64,000 bases of DNA from CAYXAA01 sp964462985 (GCA_964462985.1 CAYXAA010000001.1:124001-188000), one strand, 5' to 3'. Positions 1 through 9,071 are shown, counted from the stretch's first letter. The notes: generated by a model from the letters alone, not told the origin. Program-made: numbers and translations.

Positions 1-1636
1 CGGCGATCGAACCCGCCTTCCGCGCCGTCGCACCCATCGACGCGGCATGGGCGACAAAGTCGATCTGCGACGGATTCACGTGGGCCGCGTGGTCGAGCAG
101 GTTGTTGAACTCCGCGCCGCCGGTCGCCATCTGCAGCCGGTTGATGCAGCCATAGCCGCGGTTGTCGGTGATCACGACCGTAAGCTTGATGCCCATCATG
201 GCGGCGGTCGCAAGCTCGGAATTCATCATCATGTAGGAGCCGTCGCCGACCATCACGATGACGTCGCGGTCCGGCTCGGCCATCTTGATGCCGATGCCGC
301 CGGGGATCTCGTAGCCCATGCAGGAATAGCCGTATTCCATGTGGTAGGACCGCGGCCGCCCGGCCTTCCACAACTTGTGCAACTCGCCCGGCATGGTGCC
401 GGCGGCGCACATGATGACGGTGTTTTCGCGGGCCGCCCGCTGCACGGCTCCGATCACCTGCATGTCGGTCGGCAGGGCGTTCTCCTCGGAAGGGGGCGCG
501 GCCGTGACCGCGTCGGCAGCGGCGAACCATTCCGCCTTCAGGCCAGGGTCGGGCGTATCGAACCGGGTGCCGCGGAGGGCGCGCCCAAGTGCATCCAACC
601 CGACCCGTGCATCGGCGCAGAGCGGAACGGCGCCGTGCTTGACCGCGTCATAGGCGTTGACGTTGAGGCTGATCAGCGTGCGGCCGGGGCGCGAGAACAG
701 CGCCCAGGATCCGGTGGTGAAGTCCTGGAACCTCGTGCCGACGCCGATGATCACGTCGGCATCGGTGCAGCGCGCGTTGGCGCTGGACGAACCGGTAACG
801 CCGACCGGGCCGAGATTGAGCGGGTGATCCCATGGCAGCGCCGACTTGCCCGCCTGGGTTTCCACCACCGGGACCTGATGGGCCTCGGCGAACGACCGCA
901 GCGCCTCGTGGGCATCGGAATAGTGGACACCGCCGCCGGCGATGATGACCGGGGATTTGGCAGCGGCAATGATGTTCGCCACCTGCTCGAGCTCGGCCGG
1001 ATCGGGCTGAATTCGGCGCATACGCCAGACCCTGGGCTCGAAGAAGCTTTCGGGATAATCGTAGGCCTCGGCCTGAACGTCCTGGCAGAAGGCGAGCGTC
1101 ACCGGGCCGCAGTCGGCCGGATCGGTCATGACGCGGAAGGCGCGGGGCAGCGCCGTCAGAAGGTGCTCGGGGCGCGAGATTCGGTCGAAATAGCGCGATA
1201 CCGGGCGGAAGCAGTCGTTGGCGCTGACGGTCCCGTCGCCGAAGTCCTCGATCTGCTGCAGCACCGGGTCGGGGCCCCGGCCGGCGAAGACATCGCCGGG
1301 CAGGAACAGCACCGGCAGGCGGTTGACATGCGCGAGCGCCGCTGCCGTCACCATGTTGGTCGCGCCGGGACCGATCGAGGAGGTAACCGCCATGGCGCGG
1401 CGCCGGCCGAGCTGCTTGGCATAGGAGATCGCGGCATGGGCCATGCCCTGCTCGTTGTGACCACGCCAGGTCGGCACGGTCTCGCGTGCGGCATAGAGCG
1501 CCTCGCCGATGCCAGCAACGTTGCCGTGGCCGAAGATCGCCCAGACGCCGGCGATGAACGGCACACCGTCCTCATTCAGCTGCGCGCCGATGTAGCGGAT
1601 CGCGGCTTGTGCCGCCGTGAGCCTGACCGTTTTCAT
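1..1636 (-). CDS. iolD: 3D-(3,5/4)-trihydroxycyclohexane-1,2-dione hydrolase (partial, cut by window edge)
   Basis: This ThDP-dependent enzyme opens the ring of 3D-trihydroxycyclohexane-1,2-dione in myo-inositol catabolism. About 545 N-terminal residues are in the window; the C-terminus lies beyond base 1. The translated minus strand has the acetolactate-synthase-like layout: an N-terminal ThDP-binding region with GHNEQGMAHAA (catalytic Glu), a central domain with IIAGGGVHYSDA, and a C-terminal ThDP region with MVGDGSYMMMNSEL (GDG metal/ThDP motif). The start ATG overlaps the iolC stop by one base (TAATG), so the two are probably translationally coupled. iolE and iolB, if present, would lie further left. 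The family call is secure from motifs and neighbours. Confidence 0.93.
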   Translation of the reverse strand, partial: MKTVRLTAAQAAIRYIGAQLNEDGVPFIAGVWAIFGHGNVAGIGEALYAARETVPTWRGHNEQGMAHAAISYAKQLGRRRAMAVTSSIGPGATNMVTAAALAHVNRLPVLFLPGDVFAGRGPDPVLQQIEDFGDGTVSANDCFRPVSRYFDRISRPEHLLTALPRAFRVMTDPADCGPVTLAFCQDVQAEAYDYPESFFEPRVWRMRRIQPDPAELEQVANIIAAAKSPVIIAGGGVHYSDAHEALRSFAEAHQVPVVETQAGKSALPWDHPLNLGPVGVTGSSSANARCTDADVIIGVGTRFQDFTTGSWALFSRPGRTLISLNVNAYDAVKHGAVPLCADARVGLDALGRALRGTRFDTPDPGLKAEWFAAADAVTAAPPSEENALPTDMQVIGAVQRAARENTVIMCAAGTMPGELHKLWKAGRPRSYHMEYGYSCMGYEIPGGIGIKMAEPDRDVIVMVGDGSYMMMNSELATAAMMGIKLTVVITDNRGYGCINRLQMATGGAEFNNLLDHAAHVNPSQIDFVAHAASMGATARKAGSIA

Positions 1637-3549
1637 TACATTCCTCCCCTGCCCGCCCGCGCGCGATCCCAGACCGCACACAGGCCGGCGTATTTCTCGC
1701 TCATGTCCGCCACCGCCGCCGCATCGTCGATCTCGCCGGCGAGCCAGCGCCGCGCGGCTTCGCCGAAGATGGTGCGGCCGACGGCAAAACCCTTGACCAG
1801 GTCGAAGCCGGCTGCAACCCTGAAGCTCTCTTCCAGCTCCTGCGATGGCGCGTCGAGCCCGAGCACGACGACGCCGCGCGTATTGGGATCGTTGCTTGTG
1901 ATCGCCTCGCAGGCATTCTGCCATGCCTGGCGCGAGCGCATCGGTTCGAGTTTCCACCAGTCCGGGTAGATCCCGATCTCGTAGAAGCGACTGATGACGG
2001 TCGCCGCCGTCGCATCATCGATCGGCGCCACCTTTGACGGTACGATCTCGAGCAGCATCTCGAGACGGTTGCGCCGGCTCGCGGCGAACAGCCGTGTCAC
2101 GACGTCCTCCTGCTGAGCCTTCATCGCCGGGTCATCGTCCGGATGGTAGAAGCACAGTACCTTGACAACATGCTCGAGCGGCCATTCGACCAGGCCGCCA
2201 AAATCGGGACCGATCTCCGGCTCCAGCTTCAGGGGACGAGAGCCTGGCCACTCGACCGGACGGCCGATCCACAGGCCGGTGCCGGCGGCCCGATAGAGGG
2301 CATCGCGGCCGAGCCGGCCGTCACACAGCACGCCGTAACCCGGCCGGCCGTCCGCGACTCTGAGCGCCGCTTCCAGGCACAACGTCTTGAAGGTGCCGAT
2401 CCGGTCGGGTGTCGCCCCGACCTGCCGCGCCATGGCTTCGATTTGCATCCGGTGATCGAACGCGAAGGCGCGCAGCTCCGGCCAGTCGCCATTGCGGTTG
2501 GTCGCCCAGTGCACCTGCTCCAGAGCCGTATCGTGGCGCAGCGCCTTGTTACGAATGCCGGTGCGGAAAAAATACTGCAGCTCGTCCCATGACGGATAGG
2601 CCGGCGTGCAGCCGTGGCGCGAAACGGCGAGGGCCCCGCAGGCATTGGCAAACTTCAGAGTGGTCGCCCAGTCCTCGCCGGTCAGCCAGCCCCTGAGCAG
2701 GCCCGACATGAAGCCATCGCCGGCGCCGAGCACGTTGAACACCTCGATGGCAAAGCCCGGGCCGGACTTGCCGTCCTCGAGCCGGTCGGGAATCGCGCCC
2801 TCGAAGGCGACCGCCCCCATCGGGCCGCGTTTGCACACCAGCACGGCGTCCGTCAGCTTGCGCACCGCGCGCAGCGCCGCCAGCGTATCGGTCGAGCCGC
2901 CAGCGATGTGAAATTCTTCCTCCGTGCCGACAATGAGATCGAACAGCGGCAGTGTCTTCTGCAGCTTCTCCGTCACGCGCTCGGACGCGATGAAGCGGCT
3001 TTCGCCGGCATCGTGACCGGCCAGCCCCCACAGATTGGGACGATAATCGATGTCGAGCGCCGTCCTGGCTCCGCTCTCGCGCGCAAGCCGGATCGCCTTC
3101 AGCACGGCGGCCTCGGTCCGCGGGTGCGAGAGGTGCGTGCCCGTGGCGCAGACACAGCGCGCCTCGGCGATGAACGCGGGATCAATGTCAGCCTCGCAAA
3201 GGGCCATGTCGGCGCAGTTCTCACGATAGAAGATCAGTGGAAACTGCTCCTGGTCGCGGATGCCGAGGATCACGAGCGCGGTCAACCGCTCGGGGTCGGT
3301 GACGACGCCGCGCACGTCAACGCCTTCCCGGATCAGTTGTTCGCGGATGAACCGGCCCATATGCTCGTCGCCAACGCGGGTGATGAGCGCCGACTTGAGG
3401 CCCAGCCGCGCCGTTCCGGCGGCGATGTTGGTCGGCGACCCGCCGATGTACTTGTTGAAGGAGGCCATGTCTTCCAGACGGCCCCCGATCTGCGCACCGT
3501 AAAGGTCCACCGACGAGCGGCCGATGGTGATGACGTCGATCGGCTTCAT
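1636..3549 (-). CDS. iolC: bifunctional 5-dehydro-2-deoxygluconokinase / DUF2090 aldolase-like protein
   Basis: It phosphorylates 5-dehydro-2-deoxygluconate in inositol breakdown. Residues 1 to about 325 form a PfkB/ribokinase fold: GGSPTNIA near residue 36 and the anion-hole/catalytic motif NVLGAGDGF with Asp278. Residues from about 330 to 637 are a DUF2090 domain, an aldolase-like TIM-barrel fused to IolC in many proteobacteria, so the protein is about twice the length of Bacillus IolC. I chose the ATG at 3549 because a strong GGAGGAG ribosome site precedes it; the frame stays open for 18 more codons upstream without such a site. iolD follows with a one-base overlap. A palindrome resembling the IolR operator lies upstream at 3684-3701. 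That the C-terminal domain carries the next (aldolase) step is family knowledge, not proven here. Confidence 0.93.
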   Translation of the reverse strand: MKPIDVITIGRSSVDLYGAQIGGRLEDMASFNKYIGGSPTNIAAGTARLGLKSALITRVGDEHMGRFIREQLIREGVDVRGVVTDPERLTALVILGIRDQEQFPLIFYRENCADMALCEADIDPAFIAEARCVCATGTHLSHPRTEAAVLKAIRLARESGARTALDIDYRPNLWGLAGHDAGESRFIASERVTEKLQKTLPLFDLIVGTEEEFHIAGGSTDTLAALRAVRKLTDAVLVCKRGPMGAVAFEGAIPDRLEDGKSGPGFAIEVFNVLGAGDGFMSGLLRGWLTGEDWATTLKFANACGALAVSRHGCTPAYPSWDELQYFFRTGIRNKALRHDTALEQVHWATNRNGDWPELRAFAFDHRMQIEAMARQVGATPDRIGTFKTLCLEAALRVADGRPGYGVLCDGRLGRDALYRAAGTGLWIGRPVEWPGSRPLKLEPEIGPDFGGLVEWPLEHVVKVLCFYHPDDDPAMKAQQEDVVTRLFAASRRNRLEMLLEIVPSKVAPIDDATAATVISRFYEIGIYPDWWKLEPMRSRQAWQNACEAITSNDPNTRGVVVLGLDAPSQELEESFRVAAGFDLVKGFAVGRTIFGEAARRWLAGEIDDAAAVADMSEKYAGLCAVWDRARAGRGGM

Positions 3550-3683
3550 CCGCTCCTCCTCCGCGACCGCACCGAGCCTCTCCGCTCCCTCGCACGGCGT
3601 CACCGCGCCTTCCGTCGTGCACCCCAGCCACGTGCCGATGGCGATTTTTTGCCTGTTCCGGTGGCCAACTCCGCGCCCTCGGA

Positions 3684-3701
3684 ATAGAATATATGTTCTA
3701 T
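3684..3701. promoter_or_regulatory. candidate IolR operator upstream of iolC
   Basis: A perfect inverted repeat ATAGAA-TATATG-TTCTAT lies between the iolR stop and the iolC start. Its AGAA-N6-TTCT core has the same geometry as the GGAA-N6-TTCC site between iolR and iolY. Position and similarity suggest an IolR site controlling iolCD separately from iolR; binding is inferred. Confidence 0.5.
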
Positions 3702-3728
3702 AAGTGAGGAGACATCAACCGCATAATT

Positions 3729-4553
3729 CTATTTTCTGCTGCCGCGTTCCACCGCGCCAACGGCGACCACCATCGCCATGGCGAGCGACAGGGTCGCCGA
3801 GAGCGAGCGGAAAGCGCCGAAGTCGGCTTCCGACACGGTGAGGATGAGCGGTGTGAGCTGACGCAGCGGGCTGGTGAGCGCATCGGTGATGCCGACCACC
3901 TTGGCGCCGGCCCGGCGTGCCGCTGTCGCCAGATCGACCGTTTCCGCCGTATAGGGAGCAAAGGTGATGGCGATGACGACATCGCGTTCGCGGATTGCAT
4001 GTCGGGTATCGAGCCGGCCGACGGCATCGTGCAACATGGTCGGCACGTTCATCTTCTCGAAGGCGTAGGCCAGGTAGGACGCGACGGAGAACGCCCGGCG
4101 CAAGCCGACGATATGCACCATCTCTGCCTCGGAAATTGCCTTAACGGCAGCATCGAGGGCGCGGGGATCAATGGTCTTGGCGAGATTCTCGAGCGACAGC
4201 CGGCCCGCCTCGATGAACTCCGCAAGCAGCGCAGACGGACTGTCGGCTCCGCTCTCGCGCAGCTTTTCCAGCCGGGTGGTGTAATCGGGCCAGTTCTGCG
4301 CATAGGAGTTGCGGAACAGGCGCTGCATCTCGCTGAAGCCGCTGAAGCCGAGCACCTGGCAGAAACGCATGAAGGCTGATGGTTTCACGCCGGCAGCAGC
4401 CGCCATCTCCGCCACCGTCGAAACGGCAACGCGGTCGGGATTGGCGGCGACGTAGTCGGCGCATTGCCGCAGCCGCTTGGGCAGGGTTTCGGACACGTCG
4501 AACAGCCGGTCCTGCAGCTCTTCGATCGAGGTCGGCGGGGCGACTGCGTCCAT
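3729..4553 (-). CDS. iolR: RpiR-family transcriptional repressor of inositol catabolism
   Basis: This 274-residue protein has an N-terminal RpiR-type helix-turn-helix (residues about 10-85, including VSTVAEMAAAAGVKPSAFMR) and a C-terminal SIS sugar-isomerase domain (about 125-265, with VHIVGLRRAFSVA) that would bind an inositol-derived effector. The frame is open far upstream, but the ATG at 4553 has an AGAAAGG ribosome site and gives normal family length. It lies upstream of iolC on the same strand and divergent from iolY, the arrangement of Sinorhizobium meliloti iolY/iolR-iolC-iolD, where IolR represses inositol genes. The identity rests on family plus synteny. Confidence 0.88.
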   Translation of the reverse strand: MDAVAPPTSIEELQDRLFDVSETLPKRLRQCADYVAANPDRVAVSTVAEMAAAAGVKPSAFMRFCQVLGFSGFSEMQRLFRNSYAQNWPDYTTRLEKLRESGADSPSALLAEFIEAGRLSLENLAKTIDPRALDAAVKAISEAEMVHIVGLRRAFSVASYLAYAFEKMNVPTMLHDAVGRLDTRHAIRERDVVIAITFAPYTAETVDLATAARRAGAKVVGITDALTSPLRQLTPLILTVSEADFGAFRSLSATLSLAMAMVVAVGAVERGSRK

Positions 4554-4605
4554 GTGCACCTTTCTTCGCTTGCCGTGAAAGCTTCCATCCCAATTCTGCC
4601 GTATT

Positions 4606-4621
4606 TGGAATAGGAATTCCA
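4606..4621. promoter_or_regulatory. candidate IolR operator between iolR and iolY
   Basis: TGGAAT-AGGA-ATTCCA is a perfect inverted repeat that also reads GGAA-N6-TTCC, the motif I recall being reported for S. meliloti IolR. It lies 26 bases before the chosen iolY start and 53 bases before iolR, so it could serve autoregulation and iolY repression together. Confidence 0.6.
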
Positions 4622-4646
4622 TATGCAGACACTCGTGGGGGAGACC

Positions 4647-5765
4647 ATGACAAAAATTGGCATTGGCCTGATCGGCACCGGCTTCATGGGCAAGGCGCAT
4701 GCGCTCGCCTATCGCGCGGCAAGGGCCGTGCTCGGCGACGTGCCGGAAGCCCGGCTCGCGCTGCTGTGCGACACGCCGGCCGACAAGGCGGAACAGATGG
4801 CCGACCAGTTCGGCTTTGCCCGCGCCACCGCCGACTGGCGCGAGCTGGTCGCCGCACCCGAAGTCGATATCGTCGCCATCACCACGCCGAACCGTCTGCA
4901 CCGGGAGATGGCACTTGCGGCCATTGCTGCCGGCAAACACGTCCATTGCGAAAAGCCGATGGGCCTGACGCTGGAGGAGGCGGCGGAGATGGAGAAAGCC
5001 GCCCGTCGGGCCGGTGTCAAGACGCTGGTCGGCTACAACTACATTCACAACCCGGCCTTCACCCACGCCCGCCGCCTTATCGCCGGAGGGGCGATCGGCC
5101 GTCTGGTCCACTTCCGCGGCTGGGTCGACGAGGATTACCAGGCCGATCCGAGCCTGCCGTGGACCTGGCGCGCGCGCCTCTCTGAGGCCGGACTCGGCGC
5201 CCTCGGCGATATGGGCTGCCATCTGGTGTCAATGGCCTACGGCCTTGCCGGCCCGATCGAAAGCGTCGTCGCCGACATTCAGACCATTCACGAGACCCGC
5301 CCCCTGCCGGACGGCAGCGGACGCGGCCGGGTCGAGAACGAGGATGTCGCCTCGGCTCTGGTGCGCTTCACCAGCGGCGTTCAGGGGACGCTGAGCACGT
5401 CGCGCTCGGCCTGGGGGCGCAAGAGCCGGCTCGCCTGGGAGGCCCACGGCACGGAAGGCATGATCTGCTTCGACCAGGAGCGCATGAACGAACTGCAGCT
5501 CTACCAGAACCGTGGCGCTGCGGCCGAACAGGGCTTCAAGACCATTCTCACCGGACCGCTGCACGAACCCTATGGCGCCTTCTGCCCGGCGCCCGGTCAT
5601 CAGCTCGGCTTCAACGATCTCAAGGTGCTGGAGGTCGGCGGCTTCCTGCGCTGGGTCGGCGGCGGCGAGAAGGCCTCGCCGGACTTCACCGAGGCGCTGG
5701 AGTTCGAAAAGGTGATCCACGCCATCGCGGCATCGGCGCGGGAAGGGCGGCGGGTCGCGGTCTGA
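4647..5765 (+). CDS. iolY: Gfo/Idh/MocA-family oxidoreductase, probable inositol-isomer dehydrogenase
   Basis: This 372-residue NAD(P)-dependent dehydrogenase has an N-terminal Rossmann fold (GLIGTGFMGKAHALAY, residues about 7-22) and the family signature CEKPMGLT near residue 109, where the Lys is catalytic, followed by the C-terminal Gfo/Idh domain. I chose the ATG at 4647, behind GGGGGAG, over the in-frame ATG at 4623. By position, divergent from iolR-iolC-iolD, it matches S. meliloti iolY, which is linked to scyllo-inositol use. It also resembles levoglucosan-dehydrogenase-type members, so the substrate is inferred from context. Confidence 0.82.
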   Translation: MTKIGIGLIGTGFMGKAHALAYRAARAVLGDVPEARLALLCDTPADKAEQMADQFGFARATADWRELVAAPEVDIVAITTPNRLHREMALAAIAAGKHVHCEKPMGLTLEEAAEMEKAARRAGVKTLVGYNYIHNPAFTHARRLIAGGAIGRLVHFRGWVDEDYQADPSLPWTWRARLSEAGLGALGDMGCHLVSMAYGLAGPIESVVADIQTIHETRPLPDGSGRGRVENEDVASALVRFTSGVQGTLSTSRSAWGRKSRLAWEAHGTEGMICFDQERMNELQLYQNRGAAAEQGFKTILTGPLHEPYGAFCPAPGHQLGFNDLKVLEVGGFLRWVGGGEKASPDFTEALEFEKVIHAIAASAREGRRVAV

Positions 5766-5838
5766 CACACCCGGAGGGGATGACCGTGGCGGAGGCACGG
5801 CGCGCCGGACGTGGTCACGCACTCGGCCTCTCCGCGGC

Positions 5839-5914
5839 GATGCCCGGGCTCGATCCGGGGATCCATAAGCCGTTGGCGCAGTGGAAAACAGGTTGCCGGG
5901 CCAGGCCCGGCAAC
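5839..5914. repeat. REP-like pair of GC palindromes between convergent genes
   Basis: Two palindromic blocks lie between the converging iolY and iolG genes. The first (5843-5859) has CCCGG/CCGGG arms inside GATGCCCGGGCTCGATCCGG. The second (5892-5914) is an almost perfect palindrome, GTTGCCGGGCC-A-GGCCCGGCAAC, with 11-base arms. Such paired GCCCGG palindromes are typical intergenic REP-like units in Rhizobiales and could act as a bidirectional terminator. No other copy was noticed in the window. Confidence 0.55.
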
Positions 5915-5936
5915 GACGAGGGAAAGGCGCCGCGAT

Positions 5937-6932
5937 TTACGGTTCCGACACCTTGACCGCCCTGCCCTCGGCGATCGAGCGGTAGGCCGCTTCGGCGAGC
6001 ACGAGGGCCTTCAGGCCATCCTCGCCGGAGGGCGAGGCGGCCTCGCCGCCAGCCAGCACCGCGATGAAGGCCGCGATCTCGGCCGCATAGGCTTCGGTGT
6101 AGCGCGTCATGAAGAAGTCGAGCAGCGGCGGGCGCAGGTAGCCCTCGGCCGTGGCGACCTCGATCGACACGGCCCGCTGGTTCTCGGCCGAGACGGCGCC
6201 CTTGGAACCATGCACCTCGATGCGCTGGTCGTAGCCATAGGTGGCGCGGCGCGAATTGGAAATGGCGCAGTGTTTCCCCGACGGCGTGGTGAGGACCACC
6301 GAAACGCTGTCGTGATCGCCGGCCCGGCCGATCTCGGGATCCACCAGCACGCTCGCGGTGGCAAATACCGTGTCCGGCTCCTCGCCGAGGAGGAAGCGCG
6401 CCATGTCGAAGTCATGGATGGTCATGTCGCGCAGGATGCCGCCGGAGGAGCGGATGTAGCTCACGGGCGGAGCGCCCGGGTCGCGCGATGTGATCTGCAC
6501 CATCTCGACGGCACCGATGCGTCCGTCGTCGATCGCCTGACGGACCGCCCGGAAATGAGGGTCAAAACGGCGGTTGAAGCCTACCATCAGCTTCGCCCCG
6601 GTGTCCTCGACGACCTTCAAGCAGGCCTTCACGCGGCCGATATCGAGGTCGATCGGCTTTTCACAGAAGATCGCCTTGCCGGCGCGGGCGAAGCGCTCGA
6701 TGAGATCGGCATGGGTATCGGTGGGTGTGCAGATCACCACGGCATCGACATCGCCCGCCGCCTCGATGGCGTCGACCGTGCGCACCTCGCAATCGTATTG
6801 CGAGGCGATGGCTTTGGCCGCGTCTTCGAAGGCATCGGCCACGGCCACCAGCCTTGCCCCGGCGTTGCCGGCGATCGCCTTGGCGTGCACCTTGCCGATG
6901 CGGCCGGCGCCAAGAAGTGCAAAACGAATCAT
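5937..6932 (-). CDS. iolG: inositol 2-dehydrogenase
   Basis: It oxidises myo-inositol to scyllo-inosose with NAD+, the entry step of the pathway. The 331-residue protein has a Rossmann GxGxxG motif in ALLGAGRIGKVHAKAI (residues 5-20), the FCEKPIDLD signature with the catalytic Lys, and the IolG-type HDFDMARFLLGEEP segment carrying the Asp/His catalytic residues. It converges on iolY and is followed upstream, on the same strand, by the sugar ABC operon. It is distinct from iolY and closer to classical IolG/IdhA in its motifs. No clear IolR-type palindrome was seen directly before it, so it may be co-transcribed with the transporter upstream. Confidence 0.88.
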   Translation of the reverse strand: MIRFALLGAGRIGKVHAKAIAGNAGARLVAVADAFEDAAKAIASQYDCEVRTVDAIEAAGDVDAVVICTPTDTHADLIERFARAGKAIFCEKPIDLDIGRVKACLKVVEDTGAKLMVGFNRRFDPHFRAVRQAIDDGRIGAVEMVQITSRDPGAPPVSYIRSSGGILRDMTIHDFDMARFLLGEEPDTVFATASVLVDPEIGRAGDHDSVSVVLTTPSGKHCAISNSRRATYGYDQRIEVHGSKGAVSAENQRAVSIEVATAEGYLRPPLLDFFMTRYTEAYAAEIAAFIAVLAGGEAASPSGEDGLKALVLAEAAYRSIAEGRAVKVSEP

Positions 6933-7023
6933 CGTCCTTGTCCCATCTCGATCGAACGGGGCCGGGCAGAGCGCGCCGACCCCGTCTCATGCCAAATGAC
7001 ATAACGCCCGAATTGAGCCGCGG

Positions 7024-7806
7024 CTACACGGTGCCGCCGAGCGAGGCCTCCAGTTCGGCCAGTTCTCCGCCGCCGGCCATCATCTCCTGAAGCCGCTCGG
7101 TCGTGATTTCCCCGCGCCGCGCCGTGCCGAGCGTGCGGCCGCGGTTGAGCACCGTGAAGCGGTCGCCGACGGCCATCGCATGGCGGACGTTGTGGGTGAT
7201 GAAGACCACGCCGATGCCCGACTTGCGCACCCGGTCGATCGTGGCGAGCACCTTCGAGGTCTGCCGCACGCCGAGGGCCGAGGTCGGCTCGTCGAGGATC
7301 AGGACCTTGGCGCCGAAATGCACCGCCCGGCAGATCGCCACGGTCTGGCGTTCGCCGCCGGACAGCGTGCCGACCGCCTGGGTCGGCTCGCGCAGGTGGA
7401 TGCCCATGCTGCTCATGGCCTCCATCGTGACGCGGTTCGCCGTCTCGAAATCGAAGAAGCGGAACGGGCCGACCTTTTTCTTCGGCTCGCGACCCATCCA
7501 GAAATTGCGGGTCACCGACATCAGCGGGATCATCGCCAAGTCCTGGTAGACGGTGGCGATGCCGCGGGCCATCGCTTCGCGCGGGCTATCGAAGACCACC
7601 GGTTCGCCGTCCATCAGAATCTCGCCCTTGGTCGGCTTGTGGACACCGGACATGGTCTTGATGAAGGTCGACTTCCCGGCGCCGTTGTCGCCGAGCAGGC
7701 AATGGCACTCGCCCGCCATGACGGACACCGACACGCCGGCGAGCGCGATCACGGAACCGAAATGCTTTTCGATGTTCCGGAGTTCGATCAGCGGTTTTTC
7801 GGACAT
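7024..7806 (-). CDS. sugar ABC transporter ATP-binding protein
   Basis: This 260-residue protein has one ATPase domain: Walker A GDNGAGKST (about 39-47), signature LSGGERQ, and Walker B VLILDEPTSALG. A single-domain ATPase of the carbohydrate-uptake type 2 (FrcA-like) group would act with the adjacent permease and binding protein. The start lies 1 base after the permease stop, indicating one transcription unit. The neighbouring iol genes make inositol the likely cargo, comparable in role to the IbpA-IatP-IatA system; that is inference. Confidence 0.85.
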   Translation of the reverse strand: MSEKPLIELRNIEKHFGSVIALAGVSVSVMAGECHCLLGDNGAGKSTFIKTMSGVHKPTKGEILMDGEPVVFDSPREAMARGIATVYQDLAMIPLMSVTRNFWMGREPKKKVGPFRFFDFETANRVTMEAMSSMGIHLREPTQAVGTLSGGERQTVAICRAVHFGAKVLILDEPTSALGVRQTSKVLATIDRVRKSGIGVVFITHNVRHAMAVGDRFTVLNRGRTLGTARRGEITTERLQEMMAGGGELAELEASLGGTV

Positions 7807-7807
7807 A

Positions 7808-8956
7808 TCAGCGCTCCCCCGTGATCAGGCGGCGGATATAGGTGTTGAGAACAACGGCGAGCAGCAGGATGACGCCGAGAAAGACGCGGAACAGCGAGCT
7901 TTCGACCCCGGCGAAGAACAGGCCCTGCTGCACAACGCCGAAGATGAGGGCGCCGAGCGCCGCGCCGATGATCGAACCGTAGCCGCCGGTCAAGAGCGCG
8001 CCGCCGATGACCACCGAGATGATGGCCTCGAACTCCTTGAGCAGGCCGCGGTCCGCGGCGGCGGAGCCGAACTCCATCACCTGGCAGGTGGCGAACACCG
8101 TGGCGCAGAAGGCGGTGAACATGAACATCAGGATCTTCACCCGGTTGACGGGAACGCCGACGTAGCGCGCCGCCTGGGCGTCGCCGCCGGAGGCGAAGAT
8201 CCAGTTGCCGAACTGTGTCCGCGTCAGCAGTACATGGGCGAAAATGATGAGGGCGAGGGCCCAGACCATCAGCATCGGAATGCCGTCGACCACGGGCTGT
8301 CCGGCGCGCGGGCCGGCCGCGAAGGTAGCGATCAGACCGGCGTCGGCCAGCCACACGAACAGGCTCTGCAGAACCTTGCCGCCGAAAAGCGGCGCCAGCC
8401 AGTCGCCCTCGGCCGCCTCCCGGACCCCGCCGATGATCGTCTGACGCGTCGTGGAGATGGAGATGAAGATGGTCAGGCCCCGCAGAATGTAGAGGGAGGC
8501 CAGCGTGACGATGAAGGACGGCAGACCGGTCCGGATGACCAGGAAGCCGTTGAGGGCGCCGATGGCGAGCGCGAGCGCGAAGGCGACCAGAATGGCGGCC
8601 CAGATCGGCCAGCCATAGGCTACCGAAAGCAGGGCGATGATGATGCCCGAGAACCCGATCATCGAGCCGACCGACAGATCGAACTCGCCGGCGATCATCA
8701 GAAGGCAGGCGCCGACGGCAATCACCATGAACTGCGCGGAAACCGTTCCCCAGTTCATGATCCCTTCGGCGCCGAACATGCCGGTGTCGCGCGCGACGAG
8801 GAAGAAGTAGACGAACACGAGGATCGTGCCGCAGATCGCGCCGAGTTCCGGCCGGATCATCATCTTGCGGAACCCGGACATCTGCCGGACGCGCTCGTCT
8901 GCGGCGGGCGGCTGGATCGCTTCGGTGCCAGTGCGTGCTGAAGCGTTATCGCTCAT
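7808..8956 (-). CDS. sugar ABC transporter permease
   Basis: This 382-residue inner-membrane protein has about ten hydrophobic segments and the BPD_transp_2 hallmark GEFDLSVGSMIGFSGII near residue 90, found in ribose/fructose/inositol-type permeases. It begins after a long cytoplasmic N-terminus and lies between the binding-protein gene and the ATPase gene of the same operon. A perfect hairpin at 9072-9098 separates it from the binding-protein gene and may lower its expression relative to that gene. Confidence 0.86.
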   Translation of the reverse strand: MSDNASARTGTEAIQPPAADERVRQMSGFRKMMIRPELGAICGTILVFVYFFLVARDTGMFGAEGIMNWGTVSAQFMVIAVGACLLMIAGEFDLSVGSMIGFSGIIIALLSVAYGWPIWAAILVAFALALAIGALNGFLVIRTGLPSFIVTLASLYILRGLTIFISISTTRQTIIGGVREAAEGDWLAPLFGGKVLQSLFVWLADAGLIATFAAGPRAGQPVVDGIPMLMVWALALIIFAHVLLTRTQFGNWIFASGGDAQAARYVGVPVNRVKILMFMFTAFCATVFATCQVMEFGSAAADRGLLKEFEAIISVVIGGALLTGGYGSIIGAALGALIFGVVQQGLFFAGVESSLFRVFLGVILLLAVVLNTYIRRLITGER

Positions 8957-9071
8957 GGATCCCTCCCCTCGGTCGCCGTGGCACCTGCGGGACGAGCGCG
9001 ATCACGGCGGCCCCGACCCGCCCGACCAGGCGATGTCCCGCTGCGATGCCGGCGAGGTCTTCAGCCAATGA

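Noticed and set aside
47..1969. 640-codon plus-strand open frame
   Set aside because: It lies antisense to iolD and the end of iolC, whose translations carry clear family motifs. High GC keeps the opposite frames open.
7553..8941. 462-codon plus-strand open frame rich in Asp, Glu, Arg and Gln
   Set aside because: It is antisense to the ABC permease gene; the composition is that of a reversed membrane-protein gene and no family is recognisable.
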